64,000 bases of DNA from Zarea fungicola (lineage: Eukaryota; Ascomycota; Sordariomycetes; Hypocreales; Cordycipitaceae): the NCBI GenBank assembly GCA_900169235.1, contig FWCC01000329.1:90635-154634 (forward strand), given 5' to 3'. The notes beneath the pieces were generated by a model. The model did not search any database, had not been told where the DNA came from, and saw nothing but the letters and a program-made list of their open reading frames with translations. Of the stretch, positions 35,574 to 47,397 are shown in pieces (the first letter of the stretch is position 1; each line of letters starts with the position of its first letter). The position numbers were made by a program, and so were the translations under genes.

Positions 35574-36349
35574 TTCCTGTAGAGTTCAGTCTCTTGCATT
35601 CGGCTGCGGGCGCTTTCCTGTGTGCTTATGATTTGAAGCGACAGTGACGGGTACCGTTTCAGGTGTTGAGTTTGATGTAGGAAGCTCAGAGCTCCAGGGC
35701 ACCCCAGCCTCAGTGAGTCGGCGCGCTGGCCCGTCAGCAGCTACCTAGCTACCTCGGTACCTAGGTAGAAATCTATATTTGGGAGACTGCGCCTTTACAA
35801 AAGGTAAAAAATAAAATATTTTATATTGTTTTATTTTATTTTGGTATAGATTCATCGAGCGCTCAAATGCTACGAGGTCAAGAGAAGTTCTATGCAGCAG
35901 TGAAGTGAGAGGCTGGGAGCAAACAGTCGAGAGGTAATCTGCCAACTGCTAAGAAGGTACGTACCCGTAGGCCATAACTATGACAAGCAAGTTCTTTCAA
36001 ACAGTTGGACAATAGAGCAGCCTCACCTTTCCACACAATCGTTCTTTGTCAACTATTTAGCAGTTGTGCCCTTTTTTTTTGGTTTGCCCACTTGATTTCC
36101 CTCCCCTTTTTAATTCTTCATTCCGAGAATTTACTCGAGAGACAGTCGAAAAAGTTCTAAACTGTTGATGCTCTACACAACCACGTGATACATTGCAGGC
36201 ACTCTATCTCACACTTGGACATCTGAGCCCGCTAGAACGCTTTTGGCTGCATTGCGTCCTTCGTTTGCGCCAAAGCAACGCGCGCAACTGTTCGACTTAC
36301 ATCGAGCTTCATCTGCTGCCCCATCTCGACCACAACGGCACCCAGCCTC
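35574..36349. promoter_or_regulatory. Divergent promoter region, RAI1/CDP-2-like
   Basis: 776 bases between two start codons on opposite strands. Contains an inverted repeat at 35741-35768 and a TC-rich tract near 36060-36120, ahead of the chromodomain gene. Confidence 0.55.
35741..35768. repeat. Inverted repeat CTACCTAG ... CTAGGTAG
   Basis: Perfect 8-bp arms (35741-35748 and 35761-35768) around a 12-base centre, CTACCTCGGTAC. It lies 168 bases upstream of the RAI1 start. TACCTAGGTA-like motifs are frequent between genes in sordariomycetes. Confidence 0.6.
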
Positions 36350-39300
36350 ATGCCCAAGTCAAAAAACCCAGGGCAGACTGGGAAGAAGCGACCAGATCAG
36401 AAGAACACGGAAGAGGTGTGGTTTAACATCCGCCAAATACTCGACGAGAAACGCATCGGATCGCGGATTCAGTACCTCGTCGACTGGGAGGACAACCCGA
36501 TCACCGGGGAAGCGTATGATCCCACTTGGGCCTGGGTGAGCCTCCTTTAAATACACTACCCCCTATGTTTCGGCTAACGAGTCATCCCAGAGTGCCGACG
36601 TGACTGTCCTCGCGAAACGGGAGTGGAAGAACAGATCATTGCGCAAGCTAAAACAACCCTCCCCTCCAAGGCCCGACAACTCTACACAACAGCCCAGTCA
36701 GGGTGACCAGTCCCCACGCCCGGCAAACTACCGTCAAATACAGCGCCAAAAGCAGGAGAAGCGGGATAGGTCATCGTCCATTGTATCCGTCGCCGACCCG
36801 GCCCCTGCCAAGAAGCGACCGCGATACAGCTGCAGCCCGTCGGCCGAGCCCGTTCCTTCTATAATCTCAGCACGCTCCCCCAGTGCTGCCTCCGAGGTAC
36901 CCGAATTCGATCAGCCAACGGAATTTGTCGTCAGAATCCCAAAGGCGCCCAACTTTGACCCGTCAGAGTTCTTGAGCGTTGCTGGATCCCAGTCCGCCAG
37001 CTACCCCTCGCAGTCTCTCAGCGAGCTTGAGGAGCAGGACCGGCGACTGGCTCTTTCTAGTCAAATCAGCCGCCGAACCGTTCCAGACTCCCAGGAATAT
37101 TCTGGCCAAACTCTATCGACTGCCTCAGGTTCTTATCCAAAAGCAGCCGAAAGCATCGTTACGTCGCCAGACAAAGAATCTCGTTGCGCTTTAATCCCAG
37201 ACTCGCTGGATCGAGTGGAAATCGGCACTACCGCTATAACCGACACAAACAATCCTGAAGAGCACATACCGGAGTCCAGCATCGCAGGAGCTCTCTGCGC
37301 CGACTCGGATATCCCTTCACATCAACAGGAACCAGAGGATCATTATTCCTCAAACCATACTTCAAAATCACCACACGCCACTCCCAGCGACCCAGCTCTT
37401 GGCCTACCTGTTTTTCTGAGCCAGATTGAAATAGACGCGCCCGCCAGCCTCCTTTCTTCTTCGACTGCATCAAAACAACCCTCGCCCGCACCTAGCCTAG
37501 TCTCGAACAGCCCACCTGAGCAACAGAGTCTTCGAGCATCGCAGGACGCGCAAGTTGTGAAGAGAACCAGTTTCTTTGATATTGTCCTGGCTAGAGAGCC
37601 AGATAGCAGCATCAGAAGCTCACCATCGAAGAGTAAAGACGCCACTAGTCCTGCACAGTTTGCTGGCATCCTTAACTCGCCGCCGCAACAAAGCCAAAGT
37701 ATGGCTGACGACTCAGGCCATCCTCCCGCCACTCGGCGGTCCGCTGTTGACGAGCTCCTTGAGATGGCACAAATACCCCCCCTCACCGGACCATCATCGA
37801 ATATTAATCAGGCCAACGAGCTTTATCGCACAAAAATGGCGGCCGATGCGCAGCTACAGCCACAAGGAAGCTCCAGCTCATACACGGAAGTTCTTGCTCA
37901 CATCCAATGGCAGCCTGCAACACAACCTCCAGCGATCAACACGCCTGTTAAATCAGACACAGTTGCTGCAACTGCCGCAAACAATCTCCATCCTTTTAAT
38001 ACACAACTAGAACCCGACTCTCAGATGCTGATGCCAATGCACCTCCACGAACCTCAACAATCTGGTACCATCTCGCCTTCGGATCTACTAGAGTCCGCGG
38101 ATGTGCCTCCACCCGATGCAGCCCCTCGGCCGATCCTTGATCTCGTGGCTTCTACTGCAGATTTCGGAAGCTCCGCTGCCGAGCCCATTACTTTGGGACA
38201 GGCCTCGCCAGAGTCCCCATCATCGTCGACAACCAGTGATGACCCAGTTCTAATGCAGCATATTATCACACTTCCATTCCAAGCCAGCCTCCGACCACAG
38301 TATGACGATACCCTACTCGCTCATCGGAAACAAGTCAAGGAATTTTCGGAAGTCTTCAGCAGTGAGGACTACAATGAACCCAGCGACACCCTCGTGGGCA
38401 AGATTGATGATCTCTTGACTGCCCTCCGCAATCTGTGCGATTATCCCCAGGATCTTATCGGAACCACGCTCGAAACCCTTGACCCGCGCCAGCAGGTCAA
38501 ATATGCCTGTGACGCCAATCCGAAATTTTGTTTTGTTTTTGAACTCCTACAAGGCATCGAGAGTAACATTCGCGTGCTCATCGTTGCTCAGTCGGCGCAG
38601 CTTCTCCGACTCCTGGCACATGTCGCTGAAACTCTGGAGATTGACTGCATATCTAAGTCGATTGCAACATTGAGCACCGGCTCCCATGAATCCGCCTGTA
38701 CTGTGACACTCGCACTGCCGAATGAAGAGATTGACACGGATGACTTCGAGGTTGTAATTGGTTTCGATCATGCGTTTGGCGGCTCTCCCATGGCGCGCGC
38801 GCTATCGCAAGAGGGTCAAGCAGTCCGTCCCCCTCTTGTACTCACGCTGGTCACGACGCACTCGATTGAGCATATTGACCAGCAATTGCCGAGTGAACTT
38901 GGTGCCCTGGAAAGAAGAAATGCCCTTTTGGCTGGCATCGTCAACGCCCGGAAACTCACTAGCGACCCGGATCGGGGCTATCCTGAACCTCACGAGATTG
39001 CTATCATGTTCTGTGAGTACCTGAACGGGGTCGTCGAGGGGGTGCTCTGGGAACCTCTGCCGCTGCCAGAGGAGGTCCTGGACATTTACATGAGCTCTCA
39101 ATCACAAGTACCTACACATACGCATGCAATACCCGACGCAGAGGGCGGTCGCAAGCGCAAACTCAATGACGATACTGAGGATGATGCGAAGAGAGTACGT
39201 ACCATCCCTCAGGCATCTACAGCTACGAGTCGAATAGATGAATTACCCTTACCGGATGACGTCCGCTGGCTTTTAGACTCTGTGGCAGCAGCCAGTCGGA

Positions 39301-40214
39301 ACTTGCCCGGCACGGGTGTATCGATCCAGGTTTCTCTATCTGTTCTTCAAGCACTGGCAGAAAAAAATTCCGAACTGGAGCGACGGGCTGTAGCGACAGA
39401 CATGGAGGTTGAATACAAAGCTGTCATTAAGGGTCTTGAAACTCGCGTCAAAGATAATGAACGCACATCTTCCAAAACGCAGCGGGCCTACCGGGCGGCT
39501 GTAGAGGACCGAACCGTGTTTGAAAGAGAAAAGAAAAAGGCAGACGCAGCGCTCCAGTCTGCGCAAGCCTCGGCACAGCGAGAAAGTGACAAACTCCAAA
39601 CCAAGATTGTTGAGCTAGAAGCAACAATTTTGCGACTGATATCATCGTCCAGCGACGGAAGCGCAGCAGGCGAGAGTCCGCTGGCCATATCCGAACGGCT
39701 TCTGAAGGATGCGACGGAAAAGATTCGACAGCTGGAGAAGCGCCTGGAAAACGCGACGCAGGACGGGGAATACACCAAGAACGCGTACCAGGACGCCTCC
39801 AACGCTGCCTCGGTCCTCCAAAACGAAAACAAGGAGCTGCGTGAGCAGAATGAGAAGCTCCTCCAACGCAGTGCAGATAATGTGACTAGAATTCACGAGA
39901 TCCAGAACGAGTCCATGGCTAGGACGTACCTTAAGGAGATTGAGAATCTGAAGGTGCAGATGCGTGAGCGGGAGCTGGAGCTGGACCGTGCGCGTGACGA
40001 GGTGCGCCAGTCGAGGACAAGGAGGGAGACGAGGCAGGGTAGCGTACCTCGCAGTCCGCGCATGGCACTGATGAGCCCCCGGGCAGGAGGACGAGGAGGC
40101 CCTGGTCCGGCCAGTCGAGGCACGAGCCCGTCGGCCGAGGGCGGCGCAGCCATGATTGGGGCACTGCCGATCTCAGGGAATGGAAATGGACGATGGAATC
40201 ATCTCCGAGAGTAA
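36350..40214 (+). CDS. Chromodomain/Hda2-3-like protein (CDP-2-like, HCHC complex)
   Basis: Probable heterochromatin protein. In Neurospora, CDP-2 works with HP1, HDA-1 and CHAP (HCHC complex) to deacetylate histones. Two exons, 36350-36535 and 36591-40214, intron 55 nt (GTGAGC, CTAAC, CCAG); 1269 residues. Residues about 21-80 form a chromodomain split by the intron: VWFNIRQILDEK, then YLVDWED and YDPTWAW. Candidate aromatic-cage residues are Trp24, Trp46 and Trp60 or Trp62. Residues about 80-590 are Ser/Pro/Gln-rich and probably disordered. Residues about 600-895 look like the inactive-helicase-type domain of HDA complex subunits 2/3 (ESNIRVLIVAQSAQLLRLL, VVIGFDHAFGGSP, LVTTHSIEHID). Residues about 980-1210 are a long coiled coil, with a basic Arg/Gly/Pro tail. 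The CDP-2 name rests on this architecture; a plain Hda3-type subunit is the alternative. Confidence 0.85.
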
Positions 40215-41014
40215 AAAATAATAAGGCGTTTAGGTTTTTTTCTTCTTATTTGTAAAGGGTTTGAGCATATGCTGGCTCTTCATTTGGTACCACGGAGGGT
40301 TAGAAATAGGAATTTGTGTTCATCAAGGTGGAAGGGAAGCTCAGATACTGGCTGCCAAAAGGATATACCTGCTATTATTATAGCACCGAACTAGATTGTT
40401 TGTACTGTTTTCTTTCAATAAGACGATGAAATCTTGATCCATTGAGTGACATTGACACAAAGAAGGAATGTGCAAGGTTTCAAAAAGTTGTATTGCAAAA
40501 GGAGTTGCCGTGCTAAAGAACCATATCCTGTACATATCTATCAACACTTACGGCCTGCATTTTCTACCGTGCTACTTCGTTACACAGTGGGGGAAGCGGC
40601 TTCAGACTCGAATAGACAATTCAATTCGAGATGGCATCACTTTCTTGGGCTTAAAAACACATTGTGTTTTTTATCTCCCTTGATTCTAATTGTTACAGCC
40701 GACAGTGACTTTCCGCCTCTCCACCAAACAAACAAAACAAAAAGAGAAAACGTTCTATTCCCCGTCAAACTCGGCCGTGACAAATGAAAAAAAAAAAAAG
40801 AATTATGAAATTGTCTTCTCTCTCCCTGCCTCTCCTCTCTAGTATCATATACAATTGGGGCGGTCCTTATTCCCATACACACGCACTTCTTTCCCTGGGT
40901 TACAGATCTCGAGCCATTACAATGTTTGTGAGTCTTGCTCAATAAGTTTTAGAGTCTTGTTTTCTGCTTTTTTCCGGGTTCGCTCGCGTTCTTTCGCCGG
41001 CGAGTCGAAAGTCT
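40215..41014. other. Convergent 3' region, CDP-2-like/COX6
   Basis: 800 bases between two stop codons, with several A- and T-runs. Frames up to 113 codons lack family resemblance; no gene is called. Confidence 0.55.
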
Positions 41015-42018
41015 TTATTTCTGCTCGGGGAAAAGGTCCTCCTTCAGGGGAACGCCGAGCTCCTCACGGAGGGGCTTGAGTTCCTGGAGGTATTGTTCAT
41101 ACTGGCTCTTGGAGTCAACCTTGGCCTTGATGCCTGTTGAAGGTAAAAGTTGTGTTAGCTGACTTGCCCATTGTCCTATTCCACTTGTTCCACTATCTGC
41201 GTAATGTATATTATGCAATGAGGGGAGAAAAATCCGGTGCGAAGCACTCGTGATGACAACGTACCCTCAAAGATGCGGACGGCGGTGGCAAAGTCGTTGA
41301 CGCGACGGGCAGCCTTGAGAGCGGCGGCAACAACGGAGGGCGAGGGGACGAGATCGTAGGCGAATGCGTTGTTCAGGTTGCGCTTTAGAAAACAAATTAG
41401 ATTCCAATGAATGACAGTCTTCATTCTCCCTGGGGGTATAACACACCTGAAGCTCAAAGACATCCTGGACACCGTCGAATTCCTTCTCGAATCTGTTATT
41501 CAGTCAGTCGAATATCCAGCTGCTGTCTTCTCCAATTTCATCATTGTGGCGAAGAATTATTGTCGTCCATGGCAAGAAACTTTGGTTGGCCTTCAATTGG
41601 CTCGGTACGCTCTGCATCGAGAGACAATTGAGGTTGTTGGAAGTTGTTGGGACTCGCTCGGGGAAAAAACACGCCATCCAAATGCCGCGATGTTTCCCTA
41701 GCTCGGCAATCCCCACCTCCAACCAGGCCGCGAAAAAGCCTTGCCAATCGACAGTGAATTGATTTGCTCGCGATAAAAGAAAAAGAGAGCGGCAAAAGTG
41801 AGACGTAGAGAATCGGGGCTTAGGTGTGCTCACCTGGCAGTGAACTCCTCAAAGGTCTCCTCAGCGTGCTCGCCGCGGCGGGGAGTAGAAGTGCTGAAGC
41901 TGGCGACGGCGACAGAGCGAGCCATCAGGGGCCGGGCAACGACGGGACGGGCGGCGGAGGCGCGGACAAGAGTCGCGGAGCTGCGAGCAGCAAGACGGAG
42001 GAAGGCGGAGGAAGGCAT
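41015..42018 (-). CDS. COX6: Cytochrome c oxidase subunit VI (COX5A family), mitochondrial
   Basis: Nuclear-encoded matrix-side subunit of respiratory complex IV. Four exons: 42018-41834, 41492-41447, 41382-41265 and 41133-41015, total 468 nt, 155 residues, normal for the family. Intron 1 is unusually long here (341 nt); the others are 64 and 131 nt. The N-terminal 45 residues are rich in Arg/Ala/Ser with almost no acidic residues, a mitochondrial presequence, ending near SFSTSTPRRGEHAEE. The mature part has the family core: TFEEFTARFEKEFDGVQDVFE, RNLNNAFAYDLVPSP, ALKAARRVNDFATAVRIFEGIK, and YLQELKPLREELGV at the end. The start is the first ATG and gives the presequence. Divergent from the elongase gene; an ATTGG (CCAAT on this strand) lies about 355 bases upstream. 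Confidence 0.95.
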
Positions 42019-43543
42019 TTCGGCTTGAATTGGATGTGCTGTGAAAAGAGGGAGTGGTTGGCTGGTTGGTCCAAACGGCTGGCTGTTTTGTCGCTCAAGA
42101 AAAAGGCAAATGGGCCGAGTATTTTGCACGAACTGTGACTGGTTGCGGGAAGGCGGTTTTGCAGCTGGGCGTAGAATGACTAAGCCCGCAGGGAGGAGCA
42201 GTGTACAGTACGAATTGAGATTCTGAACTGTGGGTCTGCTGCTAGTATATAGGCATGGTAAGGCACAGTGTAAAATATGAACTGCACTGTGGTGATGACC
42301 TGAGGTTTGGGTGAGCTTGCCATTAGCCCGGTTCCAATTCGTCACTGCTAGAGGGCGGTCGGCAGGGCGGCCCATCATTGGACGGAAATGCAGCACTCGA
42401 GAAACAGGCCACCTTGATCGCGTATCTGCGCCGAACAAAACAAATGACAAATGTTATAAGTGCATATATGTCTGCTGCCCGCCGAAACAGAGGCATGGCC
42501 AATTCCATCTTTTACTAACAAGCAGCCCCTCTTTGGTATTCCAGTTCCATTTCCTTTTTTTTTTCTCCCTCTTCATTCTCTTTTTGGTCACATTTCGTCC
42601 AGATCGTGGACATTTACTATTGGACACCAGTAGATTAATTTGCTCACTAATCAGAGTGATAGGGCAACTACTAGATGCTAAGGAAGCACTCGATGAAAAT
42701 GGCTGCAGTGCTAAATTTCATTATCGTGGTGGCTTTGGCAGGTAGCCTAGCAGCATTCAATTCGACAGCTCCTTTCGCCTTGGGAGACGACACTTGGTCA
42801 CAATAGTTGGCGATGACACGTGATCCAGACTTCCGGGCCGCTTTCACATGCAGTGAGTTTTCACTCTACCAGTACTGCGTATACCTCTGAGAGCAGTGAT
42901 TCTGCCACCCCCTGTGGCAGTCGCGGCAGGTACCCGAACTAGCGCTGCGGCACAGAGAGGCTTGCTGCCACAGCACGCCCACACACTGCTACATCACTCA
43001 CTGTAGGCGTCACTGGCCCGGACTTTAGGCTGAGTCTTTTTAGCGTAGGGACTAATCCTTTAGGAGAACCCAATTGCCCCCAAGCGTCCCAACTCTCCGC
43101 TGTGGTGCATGCCAAATTTCCCCTTTTCGATGGGCCGCCAATACATCTAGCCAAAAGCCCTTTTCTGACGACTTGCCCCTTGGTCGTTTTTTTTTTCCCT
43201 CTCTTTCCCCCATCTCCATTCTCATCTTTTCTTCTTCTTTCCCTCACTTAGATTATCTTAATCGAGTGACTTGGTTAATTGGACGGTCACAGCTCGTGGA
43301 TCTTACTCGACTGTGCCCCTTGCTGTCACTTCTTTCTTGTCATTCCTTCTCATCCGTTTTTTTTGTGTCTAGACAACACCCCTCGATTACGTCGCAACGC
43401 AAGGCCTCGGTATCGTCGCGTGTCGCGTCTCTTGATCAAACGAGCCTTTATTTGCCCACGCTACACAACGACCATTGTCGCTTCTCGGATTTCTCGGAAA
43501 CCAATATACACGGTCTACCGAATTTAATAATATACGTTCTGCA
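42019..43543. promoter_or_regulatory. Divergent promoter region, COX6/ELO
   Basis: About 1.5 kb between start codons on opposite strands. The elongase-proximal part (43180-43260) is a pyrimidine-rich tract. An ATTGG near 42375 reads CCAAT toward COX6, as expected for HAP-regulated respiratory genes, but the motif is short and may be chance. Confidence 0.5.
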
Positions 43544-44687
43544 ATGGCCTCCTTCCTTGAGCATCTCCCCATCCCCACGTTGGACCGCCCCTTTGGCATC
43601 CATCTGTGGCCCATCTTTGACAAGGCCTGGACCGCCATCACCGGCTATCCTACCGCCGAGTTTGAGTTTGTGCCCTTTGAGACCCCCATGTCGACCCTCA
43701 AGGCCACTTCCATCTTCATTGTCGTCTACTATGCCATCATCTTTGGTGGCCGCGCCCTCATGCGCAACCGTGAGCCCTTCCAGCTCAAGACTCTCTTCCT
43801 CATCCACAACTTTTACCTCACCGCCATCAGCGGCATCCTCCTGGTCCTCTTCATTGAGCAACTTGTTCCCACCGTTGTCCGCGGCGGCATCTTCCACGCT
43901 ATTTGCAACCATGATGGCGGCTGGACTCAGCCTCTTGTTGTCCTCTACTACGTGAGTCTCTCCCTAGACATGCTCGGATGGACTGGGTTGTATACTAATG
44001 TGTTTTACCTGCCACAGCTGAACTACCTCACTAAGTATCTTGAGCTCCTTGACACTGTCTTCCTGTTCCTCAAGAAGAAGCCCCTGAGTAAGTATTGCAG
44101 CCTGCGCAGCGCACTCCTTTGCCAGGCGTGAGCTAACTGACGATTGAACAGCCTTCCTTCACTGCTACCACCACGGCGCGACTGCTCTTCTCTGCTACAC
44201 CCAGCTCATTGGCTCGACCGCTGTTTCCTGGGTCCCAATCACCCTCAATCTCACCGTCCACGTCGTCATGTACTGGTACTACTTCCAGAGCGCCCGCGGT
44301 ATCCGCATCTGGTGGAAGGAGTGGGTCACTCGTCTCCAGATCATTCAGTTCATCATTGATCTCGGGTTCGTCTACTTTGCCTCGTACACTTACTTTGTGT
44401 CGACCTACTTCCCGTCCTTGCCCAATGCCGGCAAGTGCGCTGGCGAGGAGTTTGCTGCCTTTGCCGGCATGGGCATCCTGTCGTCGTACCTGGTTCTCTT
44501 TATCTCGTTTTACTTTGCCACGTACAAGAAGGGCAGCAAGTCGACTACTCGCAAGTCACTGCGCCGCATGTCTCAGGCCCCTCTGCCCGATCCTCTGGCT
44601 GTCGCCTCCGCCACGGGTAAGACCAACGGTGCTACGACGACTGGTGCCAGAACCAACGGCACCGGCACCCGCTCCCGTAAGGCTTAA
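43544..44687 (+). CDS. Very-long-chain fatty acid elongase (ELO/GNS1-SUR4 family)
   Basis: ER membrane condensing enzyme: 3-ketoacyl-CoA synthase extending fatty acyl-CoA with malonyl-CoA for sphingolipid and storage-lipid chains. Three exons, 43544-43951, 44018-44087 and 44152-44687; introns 66 and 64 nt; 337 residues. The histidine box HCYHHG (His163, His166, His167) is complete, preceded by [17 protein letters not shown] and followed by a Gln-containing hydrophobic stretch. Several hydrophobic segments fit the 6-7 spans of the family, including [46 protein letters not shown] and [15 protein letters not shown]. The C-terminus is basic and Thr/Gly-rich. It resembles yeast Elo2/Elo3 more than Elo1, but the substrate class cannot be read from sequence. 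The ATG at 43544 lies before the conserved N-terminal region; an upstream in-frame extension is probably leader. Confidence 0.95.
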
Positions 44688-47397
44688 ATGCAATCGACGG
44701 ATTGGGACAGATTGTGCCAGTAGTCCAAAGCGGCAGCTCGAGGCTTTGCAAGCCAGAGTGTGTGCGGCATTTCCGAGCTTGAGCCAAGTTTTGGTTTCGG
44801 CTACAAGCGTTGTCAATGGCGACCTGGGCTGCCTAGTACAATCAACGAGGTTTTCCACTTTTGGACATGTTGGTGTTGATGTTTAGTTTTGCAAAATATG
44901 ACACAGGAGTTGGCGGCCAGGTCAAAAAAAATCGCCAGGGCTTGGCGAGGTTAATAAATATTGATAGATATTGTTTTTTACGGGAAGCCCAATTCGGGAT
45001 GAGAAGGACGGAAGAGACAGTGAAGAGGACAGGGGACTGAGGGCCGAGAGACGCTGATTACAACATCGTGTAATACTTTTTTTTAGGACTTTCTGTGTAC
45101 AATTCATCTACGCGGCGCCTTTTGGCTCGGAGAGGGATGGCAGGGATAGAGGGTAAAATGGAGTTGCATGCATAATACAAGTGATTTATTTGATCAGTAT
45201 TGGTCTTGCTTAAGGCTGTCTGTCTGTCTGTATGTGAGGGTTTACGCGTTTGCTCCCAGACAGTCTTGATGTCTTGGTTGGAATTGGAGGCGGAATTGAA
45301 TTGGACAGGGCATCGTTGATCCTCGTGGGCTGCGAAGTACACTGCACAGATTAGCCTGATTTGGGGTGTTAATAAGACAGAGAGAGGTTGGCTGGCGGGT
45401 TCACTTGCCATTTTTCTTCCTTTTTTTTTTTTTTGGTTTTTGTATTCTTTAGGCCTTAATAAAGAGGGCTGAGACATGGTGAAGGAGATGCTGCTAGTGA
45501 CATTGAAGCATAATATCAAGAATTCAAAATCAAAATTTGACTGGATTCGAGTTGCATTTATTCGAAAGCCCTTGATAAACCAACCAACGCCATGGTCCAA
45601 GACGTCACTCTTTCTGCGGACTGGGCTGTGTCCTGGTAAAGCTACTAAAATCAGGTACCAAGGGGATCGCAGTGGGTATCCGATCGGCCCTTGTGAGAGT
45701 CTGGCGGTTCCAGACAAATCTCAGCACATGAATGGTTTGTGGCTTCAAATTAGTTGGGTTCTGTTCGCGTTTTAAAAGGGTAGAAAAATAGGCTAAAAAA
45801 AAAACCTAGCATCCCTCAGGAATATTCCAACTGCGTAGAGTGTTCACGTTACTCCTCATAAAATCCAGCACGGCAATATCCGACCATTTGGGCAGCGCCG
45901 TCGGCATCTGTCAGCCTTGGAAGCGTAATTGGTGGCACCAGGCGCCACATGCCCTCTGCTGAGCTGCCCCCTGTAATATCCAGACGCCCGATATTGGGGC
46001 TTGGTAGATATTTTGTTGTATTTTTCTGTTTGCACGAAATCAAGCAAATTCAGATGAATTAAACCTATAACTGATGACGCCAAGACTGTTGAGCAAGTAA
46101 ACTGGTTTATCTGCTTTTTTTTTCCTTCTTTAATACAAGTAGTCAAGCTACAGACTGGCTGGGTGATCCAGCAACCACCATCCTCATATGGCCCTTGCGA
46201 TGGTGCCGGGAGATTGCGGGCGCCACCAGCCAGCCCACTGACAGCCAGTGGCAGCTACCGAAGGTCTTCGTTCAACCGTTTCTTTCATGAGCGGCTAAAA
46301 AAGCTCGTTTGCACCACAGTCCTTCGCCTTTCTTCTTCAGCTCAGACCTCAGCTTCGTACCAAGCCTTGTGAGCCAGTGGATATTAGGTTCGCCTTGATT
46401 GGGTGGGCTGCGCGCGTTACTCTCCTTTTTGTCTATCCAACTCGAGGGATCGACTGACGAACTACTTACTGGTTGCCTCTCCTGTTTGCCCAATGGCTGT
46501 CTTTTTTTAGTAAGAAAAATTAACACAATTGGGCAACAAGGATGGCCTTTGTATTTTGAGAGACAGTTGGAAAGCGCAAGCTTCTATATAAGCTCTTTTA
46601 TTAGCCATTCCCTTCCACACTCCCACTGTCTGGTATCCCGACCCGACACGCATACGTCTGGCTCCCTTCAAATTGATTTTATTTATGTCATTGTGTCTCT
46701 CTTTAATTTAATCATTCTCCATCTTCATCGCGTTTCGACTATACAGAAACTGTCTCGTCTCACGGCATAGCCACTAATACCCGCACCCAACATTCAACAG
46801 TCTTGTATCGCCCTTGCAAGCTCTTTCTTTACTTGCTACCCAATCATTCCCAGCCCTCGTTTCCATTCACTTCAAACCATTGGCAATCAAGACAATCCAT
46901 CTCCATTGATATCGAATCTCGACTGTTTTTACCCAATTCTTCCTTTGTTCTACTTGTCCGACTTGCTCCTAGTTGCTTCTTCAAGACCCGCCCTCGCCGT
47001 GTCGTATACTGGCCTGAACTATTAGCCCCCCCCCCAAAAGCACAAAGTCCGGCTGCCTTCCTCTGCCCGCTGGCGAACTTCACCCCGCGTTTGCTTTCCA
47101 CCCATTTCAGCTGTCCATTTTAAGAAGATCCTGATTTACTCTACACGACACACGGGTGAGGTATCATTTTATACAACGCACAACAGGCTTCAAATCAGCC
47201 GGACTTGAACTTTACATACAACCTGCCTACGCTTGAAATCATTCAAGGTCGGCATCAACCACACACCCCATCTTCACCTGAACCTTGCTTAAACCGCTGG
47301 GTGCGCTTCTCCACTTGAACCATCTCCCACCGACAACGCGACGAAAGAGATAGAAAACGGCCGCCGAAAGAACAAACTCAGGCGGATCGCTTCCATC
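44688..47397. promoter_or_regulatory. 2.7-kb intergenic region before the F-box gene
   Basis: The left part holds the elongase 3' UTR. The right 800 bases (about 46600-47397) are rich in CT and CCCA tracts, several AATCATTCC-like stretches and short upstream ATG frames, as in a long fungal 5' leader. One minus-strand frame, 45058-45717, is long but unrecognised. Confidence 0.5.

Noticed and set aside
43475..43543. In-frame N-terminal extension of the elongase
   Set aside because: It begins at a non-ATG codon; the first ATG at 43544 gives the expected N-terminus.
43074..43955. 293-codon plus-strand frame rich in Ser/Pro
   Set aside because: Covers the elongase leader and exon 1 in a different frame; the elongase frame has the conserved motifs.
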